6,544 nt of DNA. Origin: Actinomycetes bacterium (GTDB taxonomy: Bacteria; Actinomycetota; Actinomycetes; Mycobacteriales; Micromonosporaceae). Every line of letters begins with the position of its first letter. Positions within the stretch are counted from its first letter, which is position 1. Location of the stretch: contig JAEYGD010000401.1 of NCBI GenBank assembly GCA_023402505.1, positions 1 to 6,544 on the forward strand, in the 5' to 3' direction. Shown here one piece after another: positions 1 through 5,818 of the stretch. The notes beneath the pieces were generated by a model. It was given only the letters and a program-made list of their open reading frames with translations, did not search any database and was not told the origin of the DNA. The translations under genes were made by a program, and so were the position numbers.

Positions 1-219
1 GATCAGGTCCGTCAGCAGGCGCAGGCGGTCCGCCGGGCCGGCGGGGCAGGCGCGTCCGGCGAGGCCGGCGGCGTCGGCCCGGCGCAGCCGGTGCCCGCTG
101 GTGACCAGGCCGAAGCGTTGCGCCCACGCGATGCTCTCCCCGCCCATCCGCTCGGTGTCGACGTGGCGTCCGGCGGGGAAGGGGGGTTCACGCAGCGCCG
201 AGACCGCGAAGGTCCGCAT
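1..219 (-). CDS. Class I terpene cyclase, N-terminal part (cut by window edge)
   Basis: The minus strand from ATG at 219 reads 73 codons with no stop and runs off the left edge. The peptide begins MRTFAVSALREPPFPAGRH and contains SIAWAQRFGLV (residues 29-39) and, at the very edge, LRLLTDLI. This order, a P-F-P-x-x-R-H stretch, then a W-A-x-x-F-G-L helix, then an L-x-L-x-T-D segment just before the metal-binding region, is typical of bacterial class I terpene synthases of the pentalenene/geosmin type. These enzymes ionise farnesyl or geranyl diphosphate with Mg2+ and cyclise the cation. The diagnostic Asp-rich and NSE metal motifs lie outside the window, so class and product cannot be confirmed. 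The start is supported by AGGGGG (plus-strand 224-229) four bases upstream. It lies 122 bp downstream of the TIGR03085 gene on the same strand, so co-transcription is possible. Family assignment is good; product unknown. Confidence 0.8.
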   Translation of the reverse strand, partial: MRTFAVSALREPPFPAGRHVDTERMGGESIAWAQRFGLVTSGHRLRRADAAGLAGRACPAGPADRLRLLTDLI

Positions 220-259
220 GCTGCCCCCTGTCGAGCCGCCCGGGGTGGCGGCGCGGCAC

Positions 260-265
260 AGCGTA
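260..265 (-). promoter_or_regulatory. Weak candidate -10 element for the terpene cyclase gene
   Basis: On the minus strand TACGCT fits the actinobacterial TANNNT -10 pattern and lies about 40 bases before the cyclase start. I found no convincing TTGAC-like -35 hexamer 17-18 bases further upstream. The intergenic stretch 220-341 otherwise holds nothing I recognise. The gene may equally be read from the promoter of the upstream TIGR03085 gene. Confidence 0.22.
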
Positions 266-341
266 CGGGAGGCGGGGATCGGCCCGGATCAGTGGGTGGA
301 GCGAATCCCATCGATATGCGTGACCGTTCGGACACGCCCTG

Positions 342-971
342 TCATAAGCCCAGGCGGGCGCCGCGCAGCCGGTCCGCCACCGCACCCGGACCGTCGACCT
401 GTACCCGCGCCGCGCGCTGCCGGCCGCTCAGGAACAACACGAGTTCCCCGGGCGCGGCGACGAGCCGGACCGGCTCGCCACCCCGGCCGGCCGACAGCTC
501 CCCGTAACCCGGCGCCTGCACGAGCACGGCGGCCGGGAAGCGGCGCAGCGCCAGCCGGGCCAGCCCGCTCGCGCGCCGCCACAGTGCCCGCTGCAACCCG
601 GCGGGCAGGTCCCGGGGCTGCCAGCCGGAGCCGGCGCGACGGACGTCCTCGTGGTGGATGAAGAACTCCATCGTGTTGGCGAGCTCGTCGGTCAGCGGGT
701 TGCTGACCGGGCTCCACACCGGCGGTCGGCGCACCTGGTCGACCAGGTGCGCCCACGGGCGGGCGGCGAGCCGCCGGCGGACCCGCTCGGCGTGCCCCCG
801 CAGCGGCGGGAGCAGGATCCCGCCGGCCGCGTCCGGGCGCCGCTCCCGCAGCACCAGGTGGGCGGCCAGATCGCGGGCGCACCAGCCCTCGTTGAGCGTC
901 GGTGCGTCCGGTCCGAGCGTCTGGAAGAGATCGGCGAGCGCCTCGCGCTCCGATCGGGCGTACCGCGGCAT
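342..971 (-). CDS. TIGR03085-family DinB/MDMPI-fold putative metal-binding protein
   Basis: This is a 209-residue protein with ATG at 971 and TGA at 344. It resembles the actinobacterial TIGR03085 family, which belongs to the DinB / mycothiol-dependent maleylpyruvate isomerase N-terminal superfamily of four-helix-bundle proteins. Visible family hallmarks are the N-terminal ARSEREALADLF helix, the WCARDLAAHLVLRERRPDA block (about residues 30-48) and the NTMEFFIHHEDVRRA block (99-113). In the fold a divalent metal is held by one His and an E-x3-H pair. The matching residues here appear to be His38, Glu102 and His106, all present, so a metal site is likely intact. Biochemical function of the family is not established; mycothiol- or bacillithiol-like S-transfer chemistry is known only for relatives. 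It is full length for the family and is transcribed away from the ABC operon. No Shine-Dalgarno sequence precedes the ATG, which fits the leaderless promoter annotated separately. Confidence 0.88.
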   Translation of the reverse strand: MPRYARSEREALADLFQTLGPDAPTLNEGWCARDLAAHLVLRERRPDAAGGILLPPLRGHAERVRRRLAARPWAHLVDQVRRPPVWSPVSNPLTDELANTMEFFIHHEDVRRAGSGWQPRDLPAGLQRALWRRASGLARLALRRFPAAVLVQAPGYGELSAGRGGEPVRLVAAPGELVLFLSGRQRAARVQVDGPGAVADRLRGARLGL

Positions 972-978
972 GACGTCG

Positions 979-984
979 ATCGTA
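979..984 (-). promoter_or_regulatory. Leaderless-type -10 element for the TIGR03085 gene
   Basis: The minus strand reads TACGAT, then seven bases, then the ATG of the TIGR03085 gene. TANNNT about seven bases before an ATG is the standard arrangement for leaderless transcripts in actinobacteria, where transcription starts at the A of the start codon. It agrees with the absence of any Shine-Dalgarno sequence. No clear -35 hexamer is visible, which is common for this class. Confidence 0.5.
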
Positions 985-1040
985 GGGCCTGAGCCCGGCG
1001 CCGGCAGGCGGAGGCATCATGCCGCGACCCGCCCGGGCCC

Positions 1041-1105
1041 GCACAACTTCGGGATGTTGCTGCCTCGACTCGCGCCGAGGCAGCAGTTTCCCCGAAGGAG
1101 CGTGC
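1041..1105. repeat. Long imperfect hairpin in the divergent intergenic region
   Basis: The core is a perfect 10-bp inverted repeat, TGCTGCCTCG at 1058-1067 and CGAGGCAGCA at 1076-1085, around an 8-base loop. Outside it come one T-T mismatch and two G-T wobbles (1055-1057 against 1086-1088), then a further 8-bp pairing of CTTCGGGA (1047-1054) with TCCCCGAAG (1089-1097), which carries one bulged C. GCAC (1041-1044) and GTGC (1102-1105) could close the outer end. Nothing transcribed toward it inside the window ends here, since the flanking genes diverge, so it is not an obvious terminator. Possible readings are a dispersed REP/MITE-like element, an operator-like dyad, or a structured leader for one of the flanking genes. 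No T-tract follows on either strand. Confidence 0.6.
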
Positions 1106-1109
1106 TGCC

Positions 1110-1147
1110 GGCCGGCGCGGGGGCGCTCGCCCCGGGCCGGCGCGGGG
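1110..1147. repeat. 13-bp direct repeat upstream of the ABC operon
   Basis: GGCCGGCGCGGGG occurs at 1110-1122 and again at 1135-1147, 25 bases apart start to start. In sequence this GC-rich it may be chance, but two identical copies in an upstream region could also mark paired regulator sites. The rest of 1148-1200 holds a perfect 8-bp palindrome GACATGTC (1156-1163) and a possible 6-bp stem, CGGGGC 1168-1173 with GCCCCG 1184-1189. I found no convincing promoter for the ABC operon. Confidence 0.35.
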
Positions 1148-1201
1148 TGACGGTGGACATGTCGTCCCGGGGCGGCGGACCGGGCCCCGACAGGTAAGGA
1201 T

Positions 1202-1208
1202 GGGAGAG
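1202..1208 (+). promoter_or_regulatory. Ribosome binding site deciding a TTG start
   Basis: GGGAGAG lies four bases before TTG at 1213 and is the reason for choosing that rare start codon. A second purine run, GGGGGAG at 1227-1233, lies only three bases before an in-frame GTG at 1237. The first spacing is slightly better, but the choice is not certain. Confidence 0.5.
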
Positions 1209-1212
1209 AAAA

Positions 1213-3120
1213 TTGCGGCTTACGGCGGGGGAGAGCGTGGCGAGCGGGACGAGTCGGGACGTGCTCTGGCGGGGGCTGGTCGTCCTCGGCCGGGCGATCC
1301 GGGAACAGCCGAGGATCTTCGCGGTGGCGGTGACCGGCAGCGTGCTGTTCGGGTTGATGGTGATCGCCAGCGCGTACGTGGTCGGGGCGGTCGTCGGCGA
1401 GGTGGTCGTACCGGCCGTCGCCGACGGGTCGGTCGAGGTCGGCGCGCTCGCCCTGGCCGCCGTCGCGCTGTTCGCCATCAGCCTGCTGCGGGTGGTCGGG
1501 ATCTTCGGCCGACGGCTCGGCGCAGGTTACATGCAGTTCCGGCTCCAGGCCGCCTACCGCCGCCGGGTCACCCGCCGCTACCTCGACCTGCCGCTGTCCT
1601 GGCACCACCGCAACGCCACCGGCACCCTGCTGTCCAACGCCAACTCCGACGTCGAGGCGGCCTGGTACCCGATCGCGCCCCTGCCGTTCGCCGTCGGCAC
1701 CCTGGTCATGCTGGTCGGCGCGGTGGCGTCGCTGTTCGTCACCGACTGGGCGCTCGCACTGGTCGGCCTGGGCGTCTTCCCGGCGCTCTTCGCGCTCAAC
1801 GTCGTCTACTCCCGGCGGATGGCGCCGCGGCAGGCCCGTGCCCAACGGCTGCGCGCCGAGGTGAGCGGCATCGCCCACGAGAGCTTCGACGGCGCGCTGG
1901 TGGTCAAGACGATGGGCCGGGAGGCGCAGGAGACCGAACGGTTCGCCGACCGCGCCCGCGAGCTGCGCGACGCGCTGGTCTCCGTCGGGCGGCTGCGCGG
2001 CGTATTCGACCCGATGCTGGAGGCCCTGCCCAGCCTGGGCACCCTCGCCGTGCTGGTGGTCGGCACGATCCGGCTGCGGCAGGGCGCGATCAGCGTCGCC
2101 GAGCTGGTCAGCGTGGCGTTCCTGTTCACCGTGCTGGCGTTCCCCGTACGCGCCATCGGCTGGGTGCTCGCCGAGCTGCCCCGCAGCGTCGCCGGCTGGG
2201 AACGGGTCCGCCGGGTGCTCGACGCCACCGGCGAAATGCCGTACGGCGACACCGTGCTCGACCCGGCCGGGCGGGCGCCGGCCACGCTCACCTTCCGCGA
2301 CGTGCACTTCGCGTACGAGCCGGCCGAGGCGCACCTGCCCGGCGCCGAGGTGCTCGGCGAGGTCAGCTTCACGGTTCCGCCGGGACGGACGGTGGCGCTG
2401 GTCGGCCCGACCGGCGCCGGGAAGTCCACGATCGCCTCGCTCGCCGTCCGGCTGGTCGACCCGCGCGCCGGCACGGTCGAGATCGACGGGGTGGACGTGC
2501 GGGAGTTCACCGCCGACTCGCTGGCCCGCACAGTCGCGCTCGTCGCGCAGGTCCCGTTCGTCTTCGACGACACGGTCCGGGCCAACATCAGCCTCGACCG
2601 GCCGGGCATCGGCGACGACGAGGTCTGGGCGGCGCTGCGGCTGGCCGAAGCCGACGGCTTCGTCGCCGCCCTTCCCGACGGGCTGGACACCCGGGTCGGC
2701 GAGCGGGGCACCTCGCTCTCCGGCGGGCAGCGGCAGCGGCTCACCCTGGCCCGGGCCCTGGCCGGCCGGCCACGCCTGCTGGTGCTGGACGACGCGACCA
2801 GCGCCGTCGACCCCCGGGTGGAGGCGGCGATCCTCGCCGGGCTGCGCTCGTCGGCCGGCGACCCGGGGTCCGCCGCGGCGTCGATCCTGGTGGTCGCGTA
2901 CCGCCGGGCGACCATCGCGCTCGCCGACGAGGTGATCTACCTGGAGCAGGGCCGGGTGGTGGCCCGGGGCACGCACGCCGAGTTGCTCGCCACCGTTCCC
3001 ACCTACGCCGACCTGGTCACCGCCTACGAGCAGGCCGAGGTCGAGCAGGCCCAGCAGCAGACGTACGACGAGGTCCCGGCGCCGCTGGCGTCCGGCCTCG
3101 AGATGGAGGTGGACCGGTGA
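1213..3120 (+). CDS. Heterodimeric ABC exporter, subunit with degenerate ATP site
   Basis: This 635-residue half-transporter has an N-terminal six-helix exporter domain (about residues 30-325) and a C-terminal ATPase domain (about 355-605). It is placed in the cytoplasmic membrane. ATPase motifs are A-loop Tyr368, Walker A GPTGAGKS (398-405), Q-loop Gln446, an intact signature LSGGQ (502-506), Walker B LLVLDD (522-527) and D-loop SAVD (530-533). Two catalytic positions are altered: the residue after the Walker B Asp is Asp527 instead of Glu, and the switch His is Tyr563 (VVAYRR). These changes mark the non-hydrolysing site of heterodimeric exporters such as TM287/288 or BmrCD. The partner is the next gene. 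Start chosen: TTG at 1213 after GGGAGAG (1202-1208); GTG at 1237 after GGGGGAG (1227-1233) is the alternative and would remove eight residues. Substrate unknown. The last 30 residues form a tail beyond the ATPase fold. TGA 3118-3120 overlaps a GTG. Confidence 0.93.
   Translation: MRLTAGESVASGTSRDVLWRGLVVLGRAIREQPRIFAVAVTGSVLFGLMVIASAYVVGAVVGEVVVPAVADGSVEVGALALAAVALFAISLLRVVGIFGRRLGAGYMQFRLQAAYRRRVTRRYLDLPLSWHHRNATGTLLSNANSDVEAAWYPIAPLPFAVGTLVMLVGAVASLFVTDWALALVGLGVFPALFALNVVYSRRMAPRQARAQRLRAEVSGIAHESFDGALVVKTMGREAQETERFADRARELRDALVSVGRLRGVFDPMLEALPSLGTLAVLVVGTIRLRQGAISVAELVSVAFLFTVLAFPVRAIGWVLAELPRSVAGWERVRRVLDATGEMPYGDTVLDPAGRAPATLTFRDVHFAYEPAEAHLPGAEVLGEVSFTVPPGRTVALVGPTGAGKSTIASLAVRLVDPRAGTVEIDGVDVREFTADSLARTVALVAQVPFVFDDTVRANISLDRPGIGDDEVWAALRLAEADGFVAALPDGLDTRVGERGTSLSGGQRQRLTLARALAGRPRLLVLDDATSAVDPRVEAAILAGLRSSAGDPGSAAASILVVAYRRATIALADEVIYLEQGRVVARGTHAELLATVPTYADLVTAYEQAEVEQAQQQTYDEVPAPLASGLEMEVDR
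3105..3110 (+). promoter_or_regulatory. Strong Shine-Dalgarno inside the end of the first ABC gene
   Basis: GGAGGT lies within the last codons of the first ABC subunit and six bases before GTG at 3117, whose TG is also the start of the TGA stop. This is ideal placement for stop-start coupled translation. The GTG it serves now opens only a 19-codon frame, not the second transporter subunit. Confidence 0.6.
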
Positions 3121-3176
3121 GCGCGAGGAGTGAGCTCGCGAGCCCCGCAGTCGTGAACGGAGGGGGAGCCCGGTGA
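3117..3176 (+). CDS. Repeat-encoded 19-residue micro-ORF, copy 1
   Basis: GTG at 3117 opens a frame of 19 codons, VSARSELASPAVVNGGGAR, ending at TGA 3174-3176. It has an excellent Shine-Dalgarno (GGAGGT, 3105-3110) and overlaps the stop of the first ABC gene as GTGA. Its own stop overlaps the next GTG in the same way. The peptide has no hydrophobic segment or known motif and is likely of no use in itself. Its value may be in passing ribosomes from one transporter gene to the next. Whether it is translated is inference. Confidence 0.35.
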   Translation: MSARSELASPAVVNGGGAR

Positions 3177-3228
3177 GCGCGAGGAGTGAGCTCGCGAGCC
3201 CCGCGGTCGTGAACGGAGGGCGGACCCG
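3117..3228 (+). repeat. Two tandem copies of a 56-bp repeat between the ABC genes
   Basis: Unit 1 is 3117-3172 and unit 2 is 3173-3228; they match at 52 of 56 bases by eye. A third partial copy, GTGAGCGCG, starts at 3229 and forms the first codons of the second ABC gene. Each unit begins GTGAGCGCGAGGAGTGAG, contains the 10-bp palindrome GCTCGCGAGC (3134-3143 in unit 1) and ends with a GGAGGG-type ribosome binding site before the next GTG. CGCGAG (3122-3127) and CTCGCG (3135-3140) could also pair. I recall similar GTGAGCGCGAGGAGTGAGC stretches at gene starts in Micromonosporaceae genomes, but this is memory and not a search. The four differences between units lie in their 3' parts. Confidence 0.9.
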
Positions 3229-3232
3229 GTGA
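3173..3232 (+). CDS. Repeat-encoded 19-residue micro-ORF, copy 2
   Basis: GTG at 3173 opens VSARSELASPAVVNGGRTR and stops at TGA 3230-3232. It is preceded by a purine-rich GGAGGGGGAG (3159-3168) and its stop overlaps GTG 3229, the start of the second ABC gene. The peptide differs from copy 1 only at residues 17-18. Conservation of length and sequence follows from the repeat and is not by itself evidence of selection on the peptide. Confidence 0.35.
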   Translation: MSARSELASPAVVNGGRTR

Positions 3233-5007
3233 GCGCGGCCACCGAGGCGCCGGAGGCGGCCGAGTCGACCTGGCGGACGCTGCGGCGCGGTCTGGCGCTC
3301 TCCCCGGAGCTGCGGATCGGGCTGGCCGGCACGATCGGCCTGGCGCTGGTCTACATGGTCGGCCGGGCGGCCGTGCCGGTGGCGGTGCAGCAGGGCATCG
3401 ACAACGGGATCGCCGGCGGCCTGGACCTGACCGTGGTGTGGACGGTCGTCACGGTCACCGCGGCGGTCCTCGTCGTCACCACCACCTGCGGTTACCTGAT
3501 GATGCGCCGGTTGTTCACGGTCAGCGAGACCGCGCTGGCCAACGTGCGGGTACGCGCCTTCCGGCACGTGCACGACCTGTCGATGCTGCACCAGCAGTCC
3601 GAGCGGCGCGGTTCGCTGGTGTCCCGGGTGACCAGCGACGTCGACCAGATCACCCAGTTCCTCCAGTGGGGCGGCGTGATCCTGCTGGTCAACCTCGGTC
3701 AGCTGGTGGTGACCACCGGCGTGATGCTGGCGTACTCCTGGCAGTTGACCCTGGTGGTGTACGCGGCGTTCGGCCCGGCGGTGTTCGTGATCCGGCTGCT
3801 GCAGCGGCGGCTCGCGGGGGCGTACGGGGTGGTGCGGCAGCGCACCGGCACCCTGCTCGGCGCGATCGCCGAGAGCGTGGTGGGCGCGCCGGTGATCCGG
3901 GCGTACGGGATCTCCGGGCGCACGGCCGGCCGGCTCGACGAGGCGATCGACAACCAGCGGCGGGCCCAGCAGAAGGCGATCCGGATCAGCATCCTGGGCA
4001 GCTCGGTCGGGGAGATCGCGGCCGGGGTGGCGCTGGCCGGGGTGGTGGTGCTGGGGGTGCTCCTCGGCGCGGACCGGACGCTGAGCATCGGCGAGGTGAC
4101 CGCGTTCCTGTTCCTGGTCACGCTCTTCATCCAGCCGGTGCAGATCGCCACCGAGGTGCTCAACGAGGCGCAGAACGCGATCGCCGGTTGGCGCCGGGTG
4201 CTGGACGTGCTGGACGTCGCGCCGGACGTCGCGGACCCGGGTGAGCAGGGCCGCGAGCTGCCGCCGGGCCCGCTGGACATCCGGTTCGCCGGGGTGGGGT
4301 TCGCGTACCCGGGTGGGGCGCCGGTGCTGCACGACATCGAGGTGGAGATCCCGGCGAAGAGCCGGGTGGCGGTGGTCGGCGAGACCGGCAGCGGCAAGAC
4401 GACGTTCGCGAAGCTGCTGACCCGGTTGATGGACCCGACCGAGGGCGACGTGCTGCTCTCCGGGGTGCCGCTGCGGCAGGTGCGGTTCGCCTCGCTGCGT
4501 TCGCGGGTGGTGATGGTCCCGCAGGACGGGTTCCTGTTCGACGCCACGGTCGGGGAGAACGTCCGCTTCGCCCGTCCGGAGCTGACCGACGAGCAACTCG
4601 CCGCGGCCTTCTCGGAGCTGGGGCTGGCCGACTGGCTGGACGGCCTCCCGGCCGGGCTGGCCACGCCGGTGGGGGAGCGGGGCGAGGCGCTGAGCGTGGG
4701 GGAGCGGCAGCTGGTCGCGCTGGCCCGGGCGTACGTCGCCGATCCCGACCTGCTGGTCCTCGACGAGGCGACCAGCGCGGTCGACCCGGCCACCGAGGTG
4801 CGGTTGCAGCGCACGCTGGACGCGGTGACCCGGGGCCGGACGACGCTGGCCATCGCGCACCGGCTCTCCACGGCGCAGGCGGCCGACGAGGTGATCGTGG
4901 TGGACCGGGGCCGGATCGTGCAGCGGGGCCCGCACGAGGACCTGGTACGCGACCCGGAGTCGGTGTACGGGCAGCTCTACGCCTCGTGGCTGGAGCAGAC
5001 CCGGTAG
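3229..5007 (+). CDS. Heterodimeric ABC exporter, subunit with catalytic ATP site
   Basis: This 592-residue half-transporter has membrane helices between about residues 32 and 306 and an ATPase domain from about 348 to 585. Motifs are A-loop Tyr360, Walker A GETGSGKT (384-391), Q-loop Gln432, Walker B LLVLDE with catalytic Glu513, D-loop SAVD (516-519) and switch His544 (AIAHRLST). The signature motif is LSVGE (488-492) in place of LSGGQ. A normal Walker B/His set with a degenerate signature is the mirror image of the upstream subunit. Pairing the two gives one consensus site (this Walker A/B with the partner LSGGQ) and one degenerate site. The GTG start at 3229 follows GGAGGG (3215-3220) by eight bases and overlaps the stop of the second micro-ORF. 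The first three codons, V-S-A, come from repeat sequence. Substrate cannot be inferred; export of a lipid, peptide, drug or metabolite is possible. Confidence 0.94.
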   Translation: MSAATEAPEAAESTWRTLRRGLALSPELRIGLAGTIGLALVYMVGRAAVPVAVQQGIDNGIAGGLDLTVVWTVVTVTAAVLVVTTTCGYLMMRRLFTVSETALANVRVRAFRHVHDLSMLHQQSERRGSLVSRVTSDVDQITQFLQWGGVILLVNLGQLVVTTGVMLAYSWQLTLVVYAAFGPAVFVIRLLQRRLAGAYGVVRQRTGTLLGAIAESVVGAPVIRAYGISGRTAGRLDEAIDNQRRAQQKAIRISILGSSVGEIAAGVALAGVVVLGVLLGADRTLSIGEVTAFLFLVTLFIQPVQIATEVLNEAQNAIAGWRRVLDVLDVAPDVADPGEQGRELPPGPLDIRFAGVGFAYPGGAPVLHDIEVEIPAKSRVAVVGETGSGKTTFAKLLTRLMDPTEGDVLLSGVPLRQVRFASLRSRVVMVPQDGFLFDATVGENVRFARPELTDEQLAAAFSELGLADWLDGLPAGLATPVGERGEALSVGERQLVALARAYVADPDLLVLDEATSAVDPATEVRLQRTLDAVTRGRTTLAIAHRLSTAQAADEVIVVDRGRIVQRGPHEDLVRDPESVYGQLYASWLEQTR

Positions 5008-5033
5008 ACGTGGCCGGGCCGGTGCTCTACCCT
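5005..5033 (+). promoter_or_regulatory. Sigma-70-like promoter of the DUF2470 gene
   Basis: TAGACG (5005-5010, five of six to TTGACG) and TACCCT (5028-5033, TANNNT) are separated by 17 bases. The -35 element overlaps the TAG stop of the second ABC gene. Transcription would start near 5040, within the iron box, leaving a leader of about 32 bases with a strong ribosome binding site. The gene can therefore be controlled separately from the transporter. Confidence 0.55.
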
Positions 5034-5038
5034 CCAAG

Positions 5039-5057
5039 TTAGGTGAGCCTAACCTAT
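5039..5057 (+). promoter_or_regulatory. Iron box: IdeR/DmdR (DtxR-family) operator
   Basis: TTAGGTGAGCCTAACCTAT matches the actinobacterial iron-box consensus TTAGGTTAGSCTAACCTAA at 17 of 19 positions, taking the centre as G or C. It is an AT-richer island in very GC-rich surroundings, and its halves are seven-of-nine complementary. It sits at the predicted transcription start, so Fe2+-loaded repressor bound here should block initiation and iron shortage should release it. The regulator gene itself is not in the window. Confidence 0.85.
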
Positions 5058-5071
5058 TGAGGAGGTCGTGC

Positions 5072-5818
5072 ATGCGGCCCAGCCCGGCGGAGATCGTCCG
5101 CACCCTCGTCACCGGCCGGCTGCCCGGCCTCGTCCACGTGGCCCACCGCCCCGGCCCGCACCACGCCCGGCACGTCACCGACCCGGACGGCCGGGTCCTG
5201 CTGCTGGTCCCGGTGGTGAGCGACCTCGCCGCCGCGCTGCGGCCGGACGACGGCGGCTGCGAGGTGGCGGCGGTGCTCGACGTGCTCGACCTGCCCCCGG
5301 CGGCCGGGGCGCCGACGCTCGGTCGCGCCTGGGTCTCCGGCTGGGCGCGGCAGCTGCACGGCGCCGAGGCGCGTGCCGCGGCGGTCGACTTCGCCGCCGT
5401 GGATCCCACCGGCGACCTGCTCGACGTCGGCACCCGGTTCCGGCTGCACCGCTTCGAGGTCGTCGAGGCCCGGTGGGAGCGCGCCGGTTCGGTACGCCGG
5501 ATCGACCCCGAGGCGTACGCCGAGGCCGAGCCGGATCCGCTGCACGCCGTCGAGGCGGCGCTGCTGGCCGACCTCGGCGAGCACGCCGGCCCGCTGTCGG
5601 CGTACCTGCGTCGGCAGCTCGGCCTCGGCGACGCCGGCGCCGCACCGCGCGTGGTGCGCCTCGACCGGTACGGGCTGCTCGTCGCGTACGGCCGGCCCGG
5701 TGCCCCGCGCCGCGCCCGCCTGGCGTTCCCGAGGCCGCTGGCCGGCGAAGCCGACCTGGCCCGCGTCCTGCCCTTCTACCCGCGCGCCGATCATGGAGTC
5801 GTGGTGCCCGAGAGGTGA
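5072..5818 (+). CDS. DUF2470 / split-barrel protein, HugZ-like, iron-regulated
   Basis: This 248-residue protein has ATG at 5072 and TGA at 5816-5818. The start is set by GAGGAGG (5059-5065), six bases upstream; the frame is open slightly further 5' but that region is the iron box. The N-terminal 135 residues look like a flavin-reductase/PPOX-type split barrel (LPGLVHVAH, RVLLLVPVVSDLAAAL, RAWVSGWARQL). Residues 154-235 carry the DUF2470 pattern: DPLHAVEAALLADLGEH, then VVRLDRYGLLVAYGRPG, then ARLAFPRPL. The same two-part build is seen in HugZ-type heme-degrading proteins and plant HOZ. The iron box supports a job in iron acquisition, perhaps releasing iron from heme; enzyme activity is inference. 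The final codons (A-D-H-G-V-V-V-P-E-R, with His241) are written by the left arm of a hairpin element, so this C-terminus may be acquired. It is convergent with the TetR gene. Confidence 0.82.
   Translation: MRPSPAEIVRTLVTGRLPGLVHVAHRPGPHHARHVTDPDGRVLLLVPVVSDLAAALRPDDGGCEVAAVLDVLDLPPAAGAPTLGRAWVSGWARQLHGAEARAAAVDFAAVDPTGDLLDVGTRFRLHRFEVVEARWERAGSVRRIDPEAYAEAEPDPLHAVEAALLADLGEHAGPLSAYLRRQLGLGDAGAAPRVVRLDRYGLLVAYGRPGAPRRARLAFPRPLAGEADLARVLPFYPRADHGVVVPER

Noticed and set aside
289..345. An 18-codon minus-strand frame whose ATG overlaps the TIGR03085 stop as ATGA.
   Set aside because: No ribosome binding site and no recognisable sequence; unlike the 3117-3232 case there is no repeated pattern to support it.
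1806..2915. Long antisense open frames under the ABC genes (also 3699-4871).
   Set aside because: Ser/Arg/Thr-rich mirror translations typical of the complement of high-GC genes.
1200..3176. A plus-strand frame starting ATG at 1200 and overlapping the first ABC gene.
   Set aside because: Codon composition is wrong (Arg/Gly/Ala low-complexity), and the other frame encodes all ABC motifs.
3117..3237. The 56-bp tandem units as a CRISPR array.
   Set aside because: There are no unique spacers between copies and only two full copies; the units abut directly.
5039..5057. Iron control of the ABC transporter by the same iron box.
   Set aside because: The box lies downstream of both ABC genes and at the start of the next gene; no iron box was seen upstream of 1213.
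289..5433. A very long open frame on the minus strand running under both ABC genes.
   Set aside because: It is a product of high GC content. Its translation is low-complexity Arg/Pro/Gly/His-rich, matches no family and is opposite two unmistakable ABC genes.
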